NCBI GenBank assembly: GCA_022844405.1
Contig: JALHLV010000035.1
Span: 1 to 40,324, forward strand
Direction: 5' to 3'
DNA: 40,324 bases
From: Sphingomonadales bacterium
GTDB taxonomy: Bacteria; Pseudomonadota; Alphaproteobacteria; SMXS01
The first letter of the stretch is position 1. The number at the start of each line of letters is the position of its first letter. The position numbers and the translations under genes are program-made. The notes below the pieces were generated by a model, which saw nothing but the letters and a program-made list of their open reading frames with translations, searched no databases and was not told the DNA's origin. This document shows, in pieces, positions 24,577 through 33,233 of this stretch.

Positions 24577-25568
24577 CCACCGCGCTCATCACCGGTATCA
24601 CTGGCCAGGACGGTTCCTATCTGACGGAGCTGCTCATCGGCAAAGGATATGCGGTGCACGGCGTCGTGCGCCGGTCCAGCATCATCGACCGGCAGCGCAT
24701 CGATCATCTGACCCGGGATCCGGCGATCTACCACAAGCAGCTCTTCCTCCACTATTGCGATCTCAACGACATCACCACGCTACGCCGGATACTGAACAAG
24801 GTTCAGCCGGACGAATTCTACCACCTCGCCGGCCAGAGCCATGTGGGCCTCAGCTTCGAGATTCCGGAATCCACATGCGAGTTCACCGCCATGGCGACCC
24901 TGCGCATCCTGGAGGTGCTGCGGGATATGGACCAGGTGCCGCGGTTCCTTACCACCGGCAGCAGCGAGATATTCGGCGCGGCCGCGGAATCGCCGCAGAC
25001 CGAGTGGACCGCCATGCGGCCCACTTCGCCCTACGGCGTGGCCAAGAGCTTCGCGGTCAACATCACCCGCGTCTACCGGGAGGCGTTCGGCATGTTTGCC
25101 TGCACAGCCATCTGCTACAACCATGAGTCAGAGCGGCGCAGCCCCAACTTCGTGACCCGCAAGATCAGCCGCGCCGTCGCGGCGATCGCCGCGGGGGGCG
25201 TCGAGACACTGAAGCTTGGCAATCTCGATGTCTGGCGCGACTGGGGCTACGCGCCTGAATATGTCGATGCCATGTGGCGGATGCTGCAGGCCGATCAACC
25301 GGAAGATCTGATTGTCGCGACCGGCATCCTGACGTCGCTCGAGCAGTTTCTCGATGCGGCCTTCGCCCATGCGGGCCTTTCCTGGCGCGACCATGTGGAG
25401 ATCGACCAGCGGCTGATCCGGCCGAGCGAGCCGCAACGGCTGGTCGGCGATCCTTCCCGTGCCGCGCGAACCATAGGCTGGCACGCGCGGACCAGCGCCG
25501 TCGAACTCGCCCGCAAGCTCGTAACCGCCGACCGATTGCTGCCGGAACAGGAGCTGGTGGCCGTATGA
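24573..25568 (+). CDS. Second GDP-mannose 4,6-dehydratase-like SDR enzyme
   Basis: 331 residues. G8-IT-G11-QD-G14, S130-S131-E132 in TTGSSEIFG, and Y154-GVA-K158 preserve the extended-SDR active site. It shares GQDGSYLTELL, the NHES stretch and FVTRKI with Gmd at 19872, but reads RDWGYAPEYVDAMW where that one reads [14 protein letters not shown]. It is therefore a different subgroup and not a recent duplicate. It may make GDP-4-keto-6-deoxymannose for another sugar, or act on a related nucleotide sugar. It overlaps both neighbouring GT4 genes by four bases. Confidence 0.85.
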   Translation: MTTALITGITGQDGSYLTELLIGKGYAVHGVVRRSSIIDRQRIDHLTRDPAIYHKQLFLHYCDLNDITTLRRILNKVQPDEFYHLAGQSHVGLSFEIPESTCEFTAMATLRILEVLRDMDQVPRFLTTGSSEIFGAAAESPQTEWTAMRPTSPYGVAKSFAVNITRVYREAFGMFACTAICYNHESERRSPNFVTRKISRAVAAIAAGGVETLKLGNLDVWRDWGYAPEYVDAMWRMLQADQPEDLIVATGILTSLEQFLDAAFAHAGLSWRDHVEIDQRLIRPSEPQRLVGDPSRAARTIGWHARTSAVELARKLVTADRLLPEQELVAV

Positions 25569-26860
25569 CGGCCTGCGCTCTAGCTTCCCGGACCCGCGCC
25601 GCGCCGGAGATCGTGATTGCGCCCGATGCACGGGCGATCGTGGTTCAGATGGGCGCGCGGCGAAACTATGCCATTCCGGCTGCGTTCGCCGCCGCCGGGC
25701 GGCTCGAGGCGCTCTATACCGACCTTGCCGCGACGAGCGGGCTCGGCCGGATGGCGCGGCAGCTCGCGCGGCTGCCGCTGCCCGATACGCTGGCGGCGCC
25801 GTTGGCTCGGCTGGGCAACCGGATGCCGCCACCCTCCGTCGCGCCGCTGACCCACAGCTTCGACATCGCCGCCGGCCGATATGAGTGGACGATGTCGCGC
25901 GCCAAAAGCCCGCGCGAGCGCGTCGAGGCCCGGCTTCGCTTCAATGAGGAATGGAGCAGGGCGATGCTGCGCCAGGGTTTCGCCGGAGCGACACATGTCT
26001 ATGCGATGATGAGCGGCCAGACGCTTGAATCCGCCCTCTTCCTGGAGGCGGCCCGCGCCCGGGGGCTGGAAGTCGTGATCGACGTAACCATTGCGCTCTC
26101 GACCGAACGGACCATCGCCCAAGAGTACGCCGCACATCCCGGCTGGGGAGCGCCGCCCGTCACCTATCTGGGCGCGATGGGCCAGGATAATCCGGCCTAT
26201 GGGATGATGTTGGCCCTCGGCACGCGGTTTCTTTGCGCTTCGCCTTTCGTGGCCAATGACATGATCGACAATTGGGGCGCCGACCCGGTGACGGTTCGCG
26301 TCGAACCGTATTCGTTCAACCCGCGATGGCTGGAGGTGCTTAACACGCCACGGCGCGGAAGAGTCCTGTTCGCAGGCTCGGCCGATTTGCGCAAGGGCAT
26401 CCATTACTTCGCCCGCGCAGCGCAAATCCTGCACGCGCGGGGGCACCACTACGAGTTTCGCGTTGCCGGCAATGTGCACCCGGAGGTGCGGGTCCACCCT
26501 GATGCTGGACTGCTCGACTTTGCCGGGCGGCTACCTCGGGAGTTGATGTTCCATGAGTTCGCCGAGGCTGACGTCATGGTACTGCCGACACTCGCCGAAG
26601 GCTCCGCCGGCGTCACCTATGAGGCCATGGCGGCCGGTGTCCCCACTGTCACGACCGTGGCCTCGGGATCGCTCGTCGAGGACGGCGTCCATGGGCATAT
26701 CATACCCTCGCGCGATGGTGCCGCGCTGGCCAATGCCATCGAGGCGATCGTCGAGGACCGGCCGCGCCGGGCGGCGATGTCTGCGGCCGCCCGGGCGAAG
26801 GTCAGGAGTTTGTCGTGGGATGACTATGCCCACCGGTTCCTCGTCGCAGCGTTGCGATGA
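25565..26860 (+). CDS. Glycosyltransferase family 4 protein
   Basis: 431 residues from ATG 25565, which overlaps the previous stop by ATGA. The N-terminal domain is unusual: an R/A-rich leader, then AIVVQMGARRNYAIPAAF as the first strand. The C-terminal GT-B domain shows GRVLFAGSADLRKGIHYFARA, EVRVHPDAGLLDFAGRL and MVLPTLAEGSAGVTYEAMAAGVPTV, where the E-x7-E motif contacts the donor. Donor and acceptor are unknown. A longer open frame upstream is rejected because it would lie over the dehydratase gene. Confidence 0.88.
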   Translation: MTACALASRTRAAPEIVIAPDARAIVVQMGARRNYAIPAAFAAAGRLEALYTDLAATSGLGRMARQLARLPLPDTLAAPLARLGNRMPPPSVAPLTHSFDIAAGRYEWTMSRAKSPRERVEARLRFNEEWSRAMLRQGFAGATHVYAMMSGQTLESALFLEAARARGLEVVIDVTIALSTERTIAQEYAAHPGWGAPPVTYLGAMGQDNPAYGMMLALGTRFLCASPFVANDMIDNWGADPVTVRVEPYSFNPRWLEVLNTPRRGRVLFAGSADLRKGIHYFARAAQILHARGHHYEFRVAGNVHPEVRVHPDAGLLDFAGRLPRELMFHEFAEADVMVLPTLAEGSAGVTYEAMAAGVPTVTTVASGSLVEDGVHGHIIPSRDGAALANAIEAIVEDRPRRAAMSAAARAKVRSLSWDDYAHRFLVAALR

Positions 26861-26882
26861 TGGCTGCGGGGAACACTGAGCA

Positions 26883-28193
26883 ATGGTAGATGGCGTTCTG
26901 TTTCTGGTCCTGATCGCGCTCACCGGTTCAATGCTGTTCGTCGGTATCGCCAGGCGGGGCGGATATCTGCACGTGCCAACCTTGTTCGCCGCAGTTTACG
27001 CCGGTTGGGTCATACCGCAGTTGTGGAGCCTAGACGGTCAGTATCTGACATGGGGGGACTCGCTGCGCATCCTGCTGATCATGGCCATGCTATGCCTGGT
27101 GGCGACATGGCTGGGTTGGCAAACCGCGATGAACAGCCGCCGTGACCGGCTGGAACCCTTCCTGCCGCGCCTCGACGACCGCGCCACCACCTGGGCTGCG
27201 GTCCTTCTGACCACCTTCGCGGCTGCTGCATTCGGCTTGATGGGGTTCACGCCGATCGACGAGCAGCAAACCTCGATGTGGACCGGCAACATCACTATTT
27301 TCTACTTCTTTCTGAACCTGAAATCGGCGGCGCTTGCTCTGTCGGTCATGTTGTTCCTGCGCAAGCGCTCGGTGCTCAGCACGGCGTTGCTGCTGATCAA
27401 CGTCGGCCTGTACTTTCCCTATATGGTGCTGCTGTTCAAGCGGCGGCACATCGCGGAATTTCTACTCATCGGCGCATTCTCCGTGCTCATGATGCGCAAC
27501 TGGGCGATTCCACGCGCTGCGGTTATCGCCAGCCTGGTCATCGCGTCGATCACCACTTTCGCGGCAACCGAACTTCGTTACATCACCGCGGACGGCGGCC
27601 TGCCGTCGATCGCCGAAATCCGCGACATCGACTTCCTGGCGCTCAATCCGATCAATGACCCGACGGCGTCACCTGAAATCACCAACGCCGCCAACTTGGT
27701 TCACGCCGTCTCGACCACCGGCCGGTACACCTTCGGCGGTCAGACATGGAACCGTATCGTGTTCCAGTACGTGCCGGGTCAGATCGTCGGCTTCGACTTC
27801 AAGCGGTCGTTGATGGCGACGCCGTGGCCCGAGGAGATCATGCTCGAAACCACCGGCTACCGAACGCCGACCGGCACTACTCAGACCGGTATCGCCACCT
27901 CTTACATGGAGTTCGGCTATCTGGGTTGCGTCTTCTTCTTTGCGACCGCCTATGTGCTGGGGCTGATGTGGAGGCGTGCACTTGTTGGCAACGTCTGGGA
28001 CAAGAGCTGGTATGCCGCCGCGATGGTTCCGTCGTTCCTCGCCATCACTTCGCACGCCTCGTATTTCTTCATCGCATTTTTCCTGTTCTTTGTGGTCATG
28101 GGCGGGCTTGGCGTCGTGCTGCGTTCCATCAGCAGGTGGCAAAGCGGCCCGGAGCCGTTACATCACCGCTATTCAATCGGACCGCGCGCCTGA
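26883..28193 (+). CDS. Wzy-like O-antigen/exopolysaccharide polymerase
   Basis: 436 residues with about ten to twelve hydrophobic spans and one large soluble loop (about 220-320, including PSIAEIRDIDFLALNP and the stretch QTWNRIVFQYVPGQI). This is the periplasmic loop pattern of Wzy polymerases, which have little sequence conservation. The context (flippase, co-polymerase, GTs) supports a polymerase that joins repeat units on the periplasmic face. It starts 22 bases after the GT4 stop and ends three bases before the next start. Confidence 0.78.
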   Translation: MVDGVLFLVLIALTGSMLFVGIARRGGYLHVPTLFAAVYAGWVIPQLWSLDGQYLTWGDSLRILLIMAMLCLVATWLGWQTAMNSRRDRLEPFLPRLDDRATTWAAVLLTTFAAAAFGLMGFTPIDEQQTSMWTGNITIFYFFLNLKSAALALSVMLFLRKRSVLSTALLLINVGLYFPYMVLLFKRRHIAEFLLIGAFSVLMMRNWAIPRAAVIASLVIASITTFAATELRYITADGGLPSIAEIRDIDFLALNPINDPTASPEITNAANLVHAVSTTGRYTFGGQTWNRIVFQYVPGQIVGFDFKRSLMATPWPEEIMLETTGYRTPTGTTQTGIATSYMEFGYLGCVFFFATAYVLGLMWRRALVGNVWDKSWYAAAMVPSFLAITSHASYFFIAFFLFFVVMGGLGVVLRSISRWQSGPEPLHHRYSIGPRA

Positions 28194-28196
28194 ACG

Positions 28197-28820
28197 ATGA
28201 AATACTGGGGCTGGACAGTCCGGGCCTGCTCGCACGTGCTCCACCGTTGCGCCTGCGCGCTTCGCTGGGTCTACTACAACCTGACCACCTTCATTTTCTT
28301 CAGTCCCCTGCCGTGGAGCACCACTGTCTACGGCCGTATACTAGTTCTGCACCGTCCCTGCCGCCTCAGGATCGGCAGGCGGTGCCGGATCGGCGACAGC
28401 ACGTATTTCGCGACCTCGCTGACGTCGACCATCGAATGGGGCAGTGACGTGACAGTCAATCTGGGCTGCGTCTTCGTCGCCGTCGAGGGTATCCGCATCG
28501 GCGACAATACAGCCATCGCCGAATATGTATCGATCCGCGACCAGGCGCACAACAGCGCCCCGGGTCACGGCGTTCGTGGCCAGGGCTACAAGGCCGGCGC
28601 GGTCGAGATCGGGAAGAATGTGTGGATCGGCCGGGGTGTCTATATCGGCGCGGGCACCCGCATTGGCGACAATTGTGTGATCGGCGCCAATAGCGTGGTG
28701 CATGGCGAATTTCCCGCCAACTCGCTGATCGTCGGCGCCCCGGCCAAGGTGAAGCGGCAGCTTTACGGCGCGGTGACAATGACAGAGGAGTCCCGGTTGG
28801 TGACAGGAGCGAACGCGTGA
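28197..28820 (+). CDS. Hexapeptide-repeat (left-handed beta-helix) acyltransferase
   Basis: 207 residues. The N-terminal 50 residues are aromatic and basic (WVYYNLTTFIFFSPLPW). Residues 55-185 show hexapeptide turns: RIGRRCRIGD, GIRIGDNTAIAEYVSI, VEIGKNVWIGRGVYIGAGTRIGDNCVIGANSVV, then NSLIVGAPAKVKR. QAHNS near residue 117 may hold the catalytic histidine. It should acetylate or otherwise acylate a sugar using acetyl-CoA. The next gene overlaps it by a GTGA. Confidence 0.88.
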   Translation: MKYWGWTVRACSHVLHRCACALRWVYYNLTTFIFFSPLPWSTTVYGRILVLHRPCRLRIGRRCRIGDSTYFATSLTSTIEWGSDVTVNLGCVFVAVEGIRIGDNTAIAEYVSIRDQAHNSAPGHGVRGQGYKAGAVEIGKNVWIGRGVYIGAGTRIGDNCVIGANSVVHGEFPANSLIVGAPAKVKRQLYGAVTMTEESRLVTGANA

Positions 28821-29521
28821 GCGAATCAGGCTTGCTCCCCACGCCGGCACGATGGCGCGCGCTGCTGGCTTTTGGGCTCGGCCTCGTCCTGCCGGGCGGC
28901 CTCCGCCGCCGGCTCTATTCCCTGGTTCTCGGCTATCGCATCCACCCGCGCGCCACGCTCGGCCGTGCCTATATCCAGGTCGGTGCGCTGGATTTGGCGG
29001 CGCACAGCCGCATCGGACATCTCAGCGTGATCCGCAATATCGACCGGGTCGTGCTGGGCGAGTACGCCCGGATCGGTACCTTCAACTGGATGTACGGCTT
29101 TCCCGGCCGGTCGGAAAGGCACTTCGAGACGGAGCACGAGCGCGCGTCGGAACTTATCATGGAGCCGCACAGCTCGATCACTTCGCGCCACATCGTCGAC
29201 TGCACCAACCGGGTTACCATCGGCACACTGAGCACGGTGGCGGGCTTCTATTCCCAGATTCTCACCCACGGCATCGACTACAAGACCAACCGCCAGACCT
29301 CGCGGCCCGTCACGATCGGCCGCAGCTGCCTGATCGGGTCGCGGGCGATCATCGTCAAGGGGGCCGTTGTGCCGGACGGCGCGGTGGTCGCCGCCGGCTC
29401 GACTTTCCGGGGCCGGCCGGAGCAGACCCATAGCCTCTATTCGGGTGTGCCCGCCGTGCCGGTGCGCCAGCTGGATGCGAACCTGCCTTACTTCGTTCGC
29501 AACCACGGCCCGGTCGACTGA
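28817..29521 (+). CDS. Hexapeptide-repeat acyltransferase-like protein
   Basis: 234 residues, starting at a GTG that overlaps the previous stop, with AGGAGC seven bases upstream. A short hydrophobic helix (LLAFGLGLVLPGG) is followed by irregular hexapeptide turns (HPRATLGRAYIQV, SRIGHLSVIRNI, EYARIGTFNW) and a more regular set after ILTHGIDYKTNRQ (TIGRSCLIGSRAIIVKGAVVPDGAVVAAGS). THGID holds a candidate catalytic histidine. It ends in the usual SGVPAVPVR. It probably acylates a sugar of the polymer, distinct from the target of its neighbour. Confidence 0.8.
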   Translation: MSESGLLPTPARWRALLAFGLGLVLPGGLRRRLYSLVLGYRIHPRATLGRAYIQVGALDLAAHSRIGHLSVIRNIDRVVLGEYARIGTFNWMYGFPGRSERHFETEHERASELIMEPHSSITSRHIVDCTNRVTIGTLSTVAGFYSQILTHGIDYKTNRQTSRPVTIGRSCLIGSRAIIVKGAVVPDGAVVAAGSTFRGRPEQTHSLYSGVPAVPVRQLDANLPYFVRNHGPVD

Positions 29522-29545
29522 GCGGCCGATGGGGTTCCATGGCGT

Positions 29546-30718
29546 ATGAGCGATACGGACGCGCGCCCGCTTTCCCTGGGCATTCTTACCGGTTCCATGT
29601 CGCGCCGCGCGGGCGGGCTGTTCAACTCGGTGCGCAAGTCGGCGTTGCACCTGGCCGGGACGGGTATGGCCGTTAGCATCTATGCTGGCGAGGACGACTA
29701 CAGCGCCGAGGACTGCGCCGCCTGGGCGCCGCTCGCGCCACGGGTGCTGCCGCGCCGCGGGCCGGTCGCACTGGGCTATTCGCCCGGACTCGGGTCCGTG
29801 TTGCGTGAGGGCGGTCACGACGTCCTCCATCTGCACGGCATCTGGCAACTGCCTTCCCTTGCCCTGCTGCGCTGGAAGCGGGCTACAGGCCGGCCGGTGA
29901 TGATCTCGCCCCGGGGCATGCTCGACCCTTGGGCGGTGGCCAATTCGGCGTTCAAGAAGCGTGTCGCCAGCGTTCTCTTCGAGCAACGCAACCTGCGGCA
30001 GGCCGATTGCCTGCACGCGCTCAATGCGGCTGAAGCCGGGGCGATGCGGGCCTATGGCCTCGACAATCCCATCGCGATCATCCCCAACGGCGCCGACTTG
30101 CCGGAACTGGCGCCATCGATGCCGCGCGAGGGGAAACGGACGCTGCTATTTCTGGGGCGCATCCACCCCAAGAAGGGGCTGAGGGAATTGTTGGCCGCCT
30201 GGGCGCTGCTTCGCGCCGTCGCCCCTGAACAGGCCGGGTGCTGGCGGCTGGTGGTGGCGGGCTGGGACGACGGCGGCCATCTCGACGGGCTGCGCGCGCT
30301 GATCGCTGCGCACGGCCTCGAAGACGGTGTGGAACTGCTTGGACCCGTGTTCGGTGAGGCGAAGGACCGGCTGCTGCGCGAGGCCGATGCCTTCATCCTG
30401 CCCTCCCATTCGGAAGGGTTGCCGATGTCGGTGCTCGAGGCCTGGGCCTATCGCCTGCCGGTGCTGATGACGCGGATGTGCAATCTGCCAGTCGGCTTCG
30501 AGCGAAGGGCGGCGGTCGAGATCGGCACCGAACCCGGGGCGATGGCGGCTACGCTCGGTGCGACGCTGGCGCGCGACGATCTCGCCGAGTTGGGACAGCG
30601 CGGCCACGCGCTGGCAGAGGCGGAGTTTTCGTGGGGCCGCATCGCCGCGGATCACAAGCAGGTCTACGATTGGCTCTGCGGCCGGGCGGACCGGCCGGCC
30701 TGCGTGATCCTGGATTGA
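29546..30718 (+). CDS. Glycosyltransferase family 4 protein
   Basis: 390 residues. LGILTGSMSRRAGGLFNSVRK is the N-terminal glycine loop. VLHLHGIWQLPSLALL and PVMISPRGMLDPWA are hallmarks of WcaI/WcaL-like colanic-acid transferases. The C-terminal domain has TLLFLGRIHPKKGLRELL and FILPSHSEGLPMSVLEAWAYRLPVLM (E-x7-E). It starts 24 bases after the acyltransferase and the acyltransferase-3 gene begins one base after its stop. Confidence 0.9.
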   Translation: MSDTDARPLSLGILTGSMSRRAGGLFNSVRKSALHLAGTGMAVSIYAGEDDYSAEDCAAWAPLAPRVLPRRGPVALGYSPGLGSVLREGGHDVLHLHGIWQLPSLALLRWKRATGRPVMISPRGMLDPWAVANSAFKKRVASVLFEQRNLRQADCLHALNAAEAGAMRAYGLDNPIAIIPNGADLPELAPSMPREGKRTLLFLGRIHPKKGLRELLAAWALLRAVAPEQAGCWRLVVAGWDDGGHLDGLRALIAAHGLEDGVELLGPVFGEAKDRLLREADAFILPSHSEGLPMSVLEAWAYRLPVLMTRMCNLPVGFERRAAVEIGTEPGAMAATLGATLARDDLAELGQRGHALAEAEFSWGRIAADHKQVYDWLCGRADRPACVILD

Positions 30719-30719
30719 G

Positions 30720-31919
30720 ATGAGCGGCGCGCCGGCACCCGATTCCGCGGCCAAGCTCGACATCGTCGACGCCATGCGCGGCGTCGCCGCGCTGATGGTC
30801 GTGGTCTACCATGCCCGCGCCGAATACTGGGTCGGCACAGGCGCGACCTGGGCGGCCAACGGCCTCACCTCCGATCCGGGCGTGCTTGCCGGCTATGCCA
30901 GCTATCCGTTTTCATATGGCTGGTTCGGCGTTCAGGTCTTCTTCGTTCTGAGCGGCTACTGCATCCACCGCCGCTTCGCCTTCGAACTGGCCGCGGACCC
31001 GGACGCCGCGATCCAGTGGCGACGGTTCTTCGTCCGCCGCTTTCTGCGCATCTACCCGGTCTATCTGTGCGCGCTGATCCTCACCGGCCTGGTCGATGGC
31101 ATCTATCTGCGTCAGGGCGGGACCATCGCCGGCGGCGAGGTGAGCTGGGGTGCGTTTCTTGCGAGCGCGCTGACCCTGCAGGGAATCACCGAGCCCATGT
31201 TTGGCACCAACACGGTGTTCTGGACGCTGTCGATCGAGGTGCACCTCTACTTGTTCTATCCGTTGGTGTTCGCCATCAACCGCCGCGCCGGCGCGGGCAG
31301 CGCGCTTGCCTTCGCCTTCGCCGTCAGCGCCATCTATGTCGCGCTTTACCTCACCTTCGGCTGGTCACGGTACTTCCCGCAAGGCCATGGTGGCGGGCCG
31401 ATCTTCCTGCCCTTCGTGTTCATGTGGACGATTGGCGCCTACCTTGCGGATATCGAGGCCGGCCGCGCGCCGCGCCTCGACGGACCGCTGTGGCATCTGC
31501 TCTGGATTGCAGCGCTGGGTGGTGGGTTCGCCGTCCATATGCTCACCGGCGAGGTGGCGAGCGCGCTGCCGCTTGCGGTCGGCGCTGCGGGACTTGTGCT
31601 GTGGATCATGCAGCTTCCCCATCGCATGCCGGTTCTCGTGGCACGTGTCATGCCGCTGCTGGTCTGGCTGGGCGTTGGCAGTTATTCGCTCTATGCCACG
31701 CACCGCGTGGTGTTCGGCATGATCAATGTTTCCGGATTCGAGGGCCAGAGCGCATCCGTGCTGAAATTCCTCGTAGCGGCGCTGCTGGCGGTGGTGTTCG
31801 CCCGGCTATTCTATCTCGGGGTAGAGCGCACCTCGCTCAACCTGTCGAGCCGGCTGCGCGGTCGTGGCCGGCCTGTCGCGCCAGCGATCCCGGCGGCGCG
31901 GGACACGCCTCGGACGTGA
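30720..31919 (+). CDS. Acyltransferase-3 family membrane protein (OafA-like)
   Basis: 399 residues with about ten spans. IVDAMRGVAALMVVVYHARAEYW carries the R and H near the first span that are essential in this family. FFVLSGYCIHRRF, RFFVRRFLRIYPVYL and FWTLSIEVHLYLFYPL are further signatures. It transfers acyl groups, usually acetyl, to sugars at the membrane. The ATG overlaps nothing but lies one base past the previous stop. It ends in a GTGA overlap with the next gene. Together with three LbH enzymes it implies a heavily acylated polymer. Confidence 0.92.
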   Translation: MSGAPAPDSAAKLDIVDAMRGVAALMVVVYHARAEYWVGTGATWAANGLTSDPGVLAGYASYPFSYGWFGVQVFFVLSGYCIHRRFAFELAADPDAAIQWRRFFVRRFLRIYPVYLCALILTGLVDGIYLRQGGTIAGGEVSWGAFLASALTLQGITEPMFGTNTVFWTLSIEVHLYLFYPLVFAINRRAGAGSALAFAFAVSAIYVALYLTFGWSRYFPQGHGGGPIFLPFVFMWTIGAYLADIEAGRAPRLDGPLWHLLWIAALGGGFAVHMLTGEVASALPLAVGAAGLVLWIMQLPHRMPVLVARVMPLLVWLGVGSYSLYATHRVVFGMINVSGFEGQSASVLKFLVAALLAVVFARLFYLGVERTSLNLSSRLRGRGRPVAPAIPAARDTPRT

Positions 31920-32476
31920 GGCCCGAGCTTGTTCCGCCGCCGGGCCTGGGCAACAAGCTGCGCCGGCTTGCGTGGTCTGTCACGTGGCGGCTGCTGTTCC
32001 GCCCTTCGCCGATCCCGCTGCATGGCTGGCGGCGCTTCCTGCTGCGCTGCTTCGGCGCCCGGATCGGTCCGCAGGCGCATCCCTATCCCAGCGCGCGCGT
32101 GTGGGCGCCGTGGAACCTTGTCATGGAGGAGGGTAGTTGCCTGGGTCTCGAATCCGACACCTACAATGTGGTGCCGGTACATCTGGGGCGATGGTGCGTG
32201 ATCAGCCAGAAGGCGTATCTGTGCACAGCCAGCCATGACATCGGAAATCCCGGCTTTCGCCTGACCGGTGCGCCAATCCGCATCGGCGCGGGCGCCTGGG
32301 TCGCGGCGGCGGCCTTTGTCGGTCCGGGCGTGACGATGGGGGAAGGGGCTGTTGCGGGCGCTTCGGCGGTCGTCACCCGCGACGTCGCCGACCACGAGAT
32401 CGTCGTCGGCAATCCGGCGCGATCGGTCGGGCATACCGATCGTTTGTTCGCCGGCAGTAAAGGGCACGCGGCATGA
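31916..32476 (+). CDS. WcaF-like putative colanic-acid-type acetyltransferase
   Basis: 186 residues from a GTG that overlaps the preceding stop. WRLLFRPSPIPLHGWRRFLLRCFGARIG is the N-terminal helical cap of WcaF/NodL-like enzymes. The beta-helix follows (VWAPWNLVMEEGSCLGLESDTYNV, WCVISQKAYLCTASHDIGN with a catalytic-type histidine in ASHD, then APIRIGAGAWVAAAAFVGPGVTMGEGAVAGASAVV). It ends in VVGNPARSVG. It probably acetylates a sugar hydroxyl. It overlaps the next gene by ATGA. Confidence 0.88.
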   Translation: MRPELVPPPGLGNKLRRLAWSVTWRLLFRPSPIPLHGWRRFLLRCFGARIGPQAHPYPSARVWAPWNLVMEEGSCLGLESDTYNVVPVHLGRWCVISQKAYLCTASHDIGNPGFRLTGAPIRIGAGAWVAAAAFVGPGVTMGEGAVAGASAVVTRDVADHEIVVGNPARSVGHTDRLFAGSKGHAA

Positions 32477-33153
32477 CGGCAGCAGCCGAACGGATTTCCG
32501 GCTACAGATACGCCAATGCGCGCGCCAAGCACACGCACGCCTATCTCATGCCTACCGTCCGGCGGGAGCTTGCGGCGTTCTTTTCCGGCGGTGGATACGA
32601 GAGCGAAGGCCAGGCGGCGGAACGCGTCTTCGACCTCGGCTGTGGCAACGGCAGCATGGCTGCGCGCTTGAGCGAGATAGGATACAGCGTCTGCGGAATC
32701 GATCCGAGCACCGAAGGCATCGCACAGGCACGCGCGGCCTATCCCGGTCTTCGCCTCGAAACCGGCTCCGCCTATGACGACCTCGTCGCACGGTTTGGCA
32801 CCTTCCCGGCGGTCATCAGCCTGGAAGTGGTCGAACACGTCTTCGCCCCCAGAGACTATGCCCGAACCCTGTTCGATCTGGTCGAGCCAGGAGGCATGGC
32901 GCTGGTGTCGACGCCCTATCATGGCTACGTGAAGAACCTTGCGCTCGCCGCCACTGGGAAACTGGATGCCCACTTCACGGCGCTTTGGGACAATGGCCAC
33001 ATCAAGTTCTGGTCGATACCGACACTGACCACACTTCTCACCGAAGCGGGGTTCCACGATATCCGCTTCTGGCGCATCGGCCGGATTCCGCCGCTCGCGA
33101 AGTCGATGATCGCGGTTGGGCGAAAGTCTCGGGACTCGCGTGGCGGAAAGTGA
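32473..33153 (+). CDS. Class I SAM-dependent methyltransferase
   Basis: 226 residues. RVFDLGCGNGSMAARL is motif I (DLGCGNG at 54-60), VCGIDPS is motif II, and VISLEVVEHVFAPRDYARTLFDLVEPGGMALVSTPYHG covers motifs post-I to III. FWSIPTLTTLLTEAGF is the usual C-terminal helix. It resembles UbiG/type-23 methyltransferases. In this operon it may methylate the polymer or a lipid-linked intermediate. It is the last gene of the tightly overlapped run that begins at 23503; the next gene starts 80 bases later with its own strong ribosome site. Confidence 0.88.
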   Translation: MTAAAERISGYRYANARAKHTHAYLMPTVRRELAAFFSGGGYESEGQAAERVFDLGCGNGSMAARLSEIGYSVCGIDPSTEGIAQARAAYPGLRLETGSAYDDLVARFGTFPAVISLEVVEHVFAPRDYARTLFDLVEPGGMALVSTPYHGYVKNLALAATGKLDAHFTALWDNGHIKFWSIPTLTTLLTEAGFHDIRFWRIGRIPPLAKSMIAVGRKSRDSRGGK

Positions 33154-33233
33154 CCGCTGCGGGAGAGCGCCCGGCTGCTTTGACGCATGTCGAAGTGAAA
33201 CCCAACCCGTCGTGAAAACCCGAGGAGGATAGC

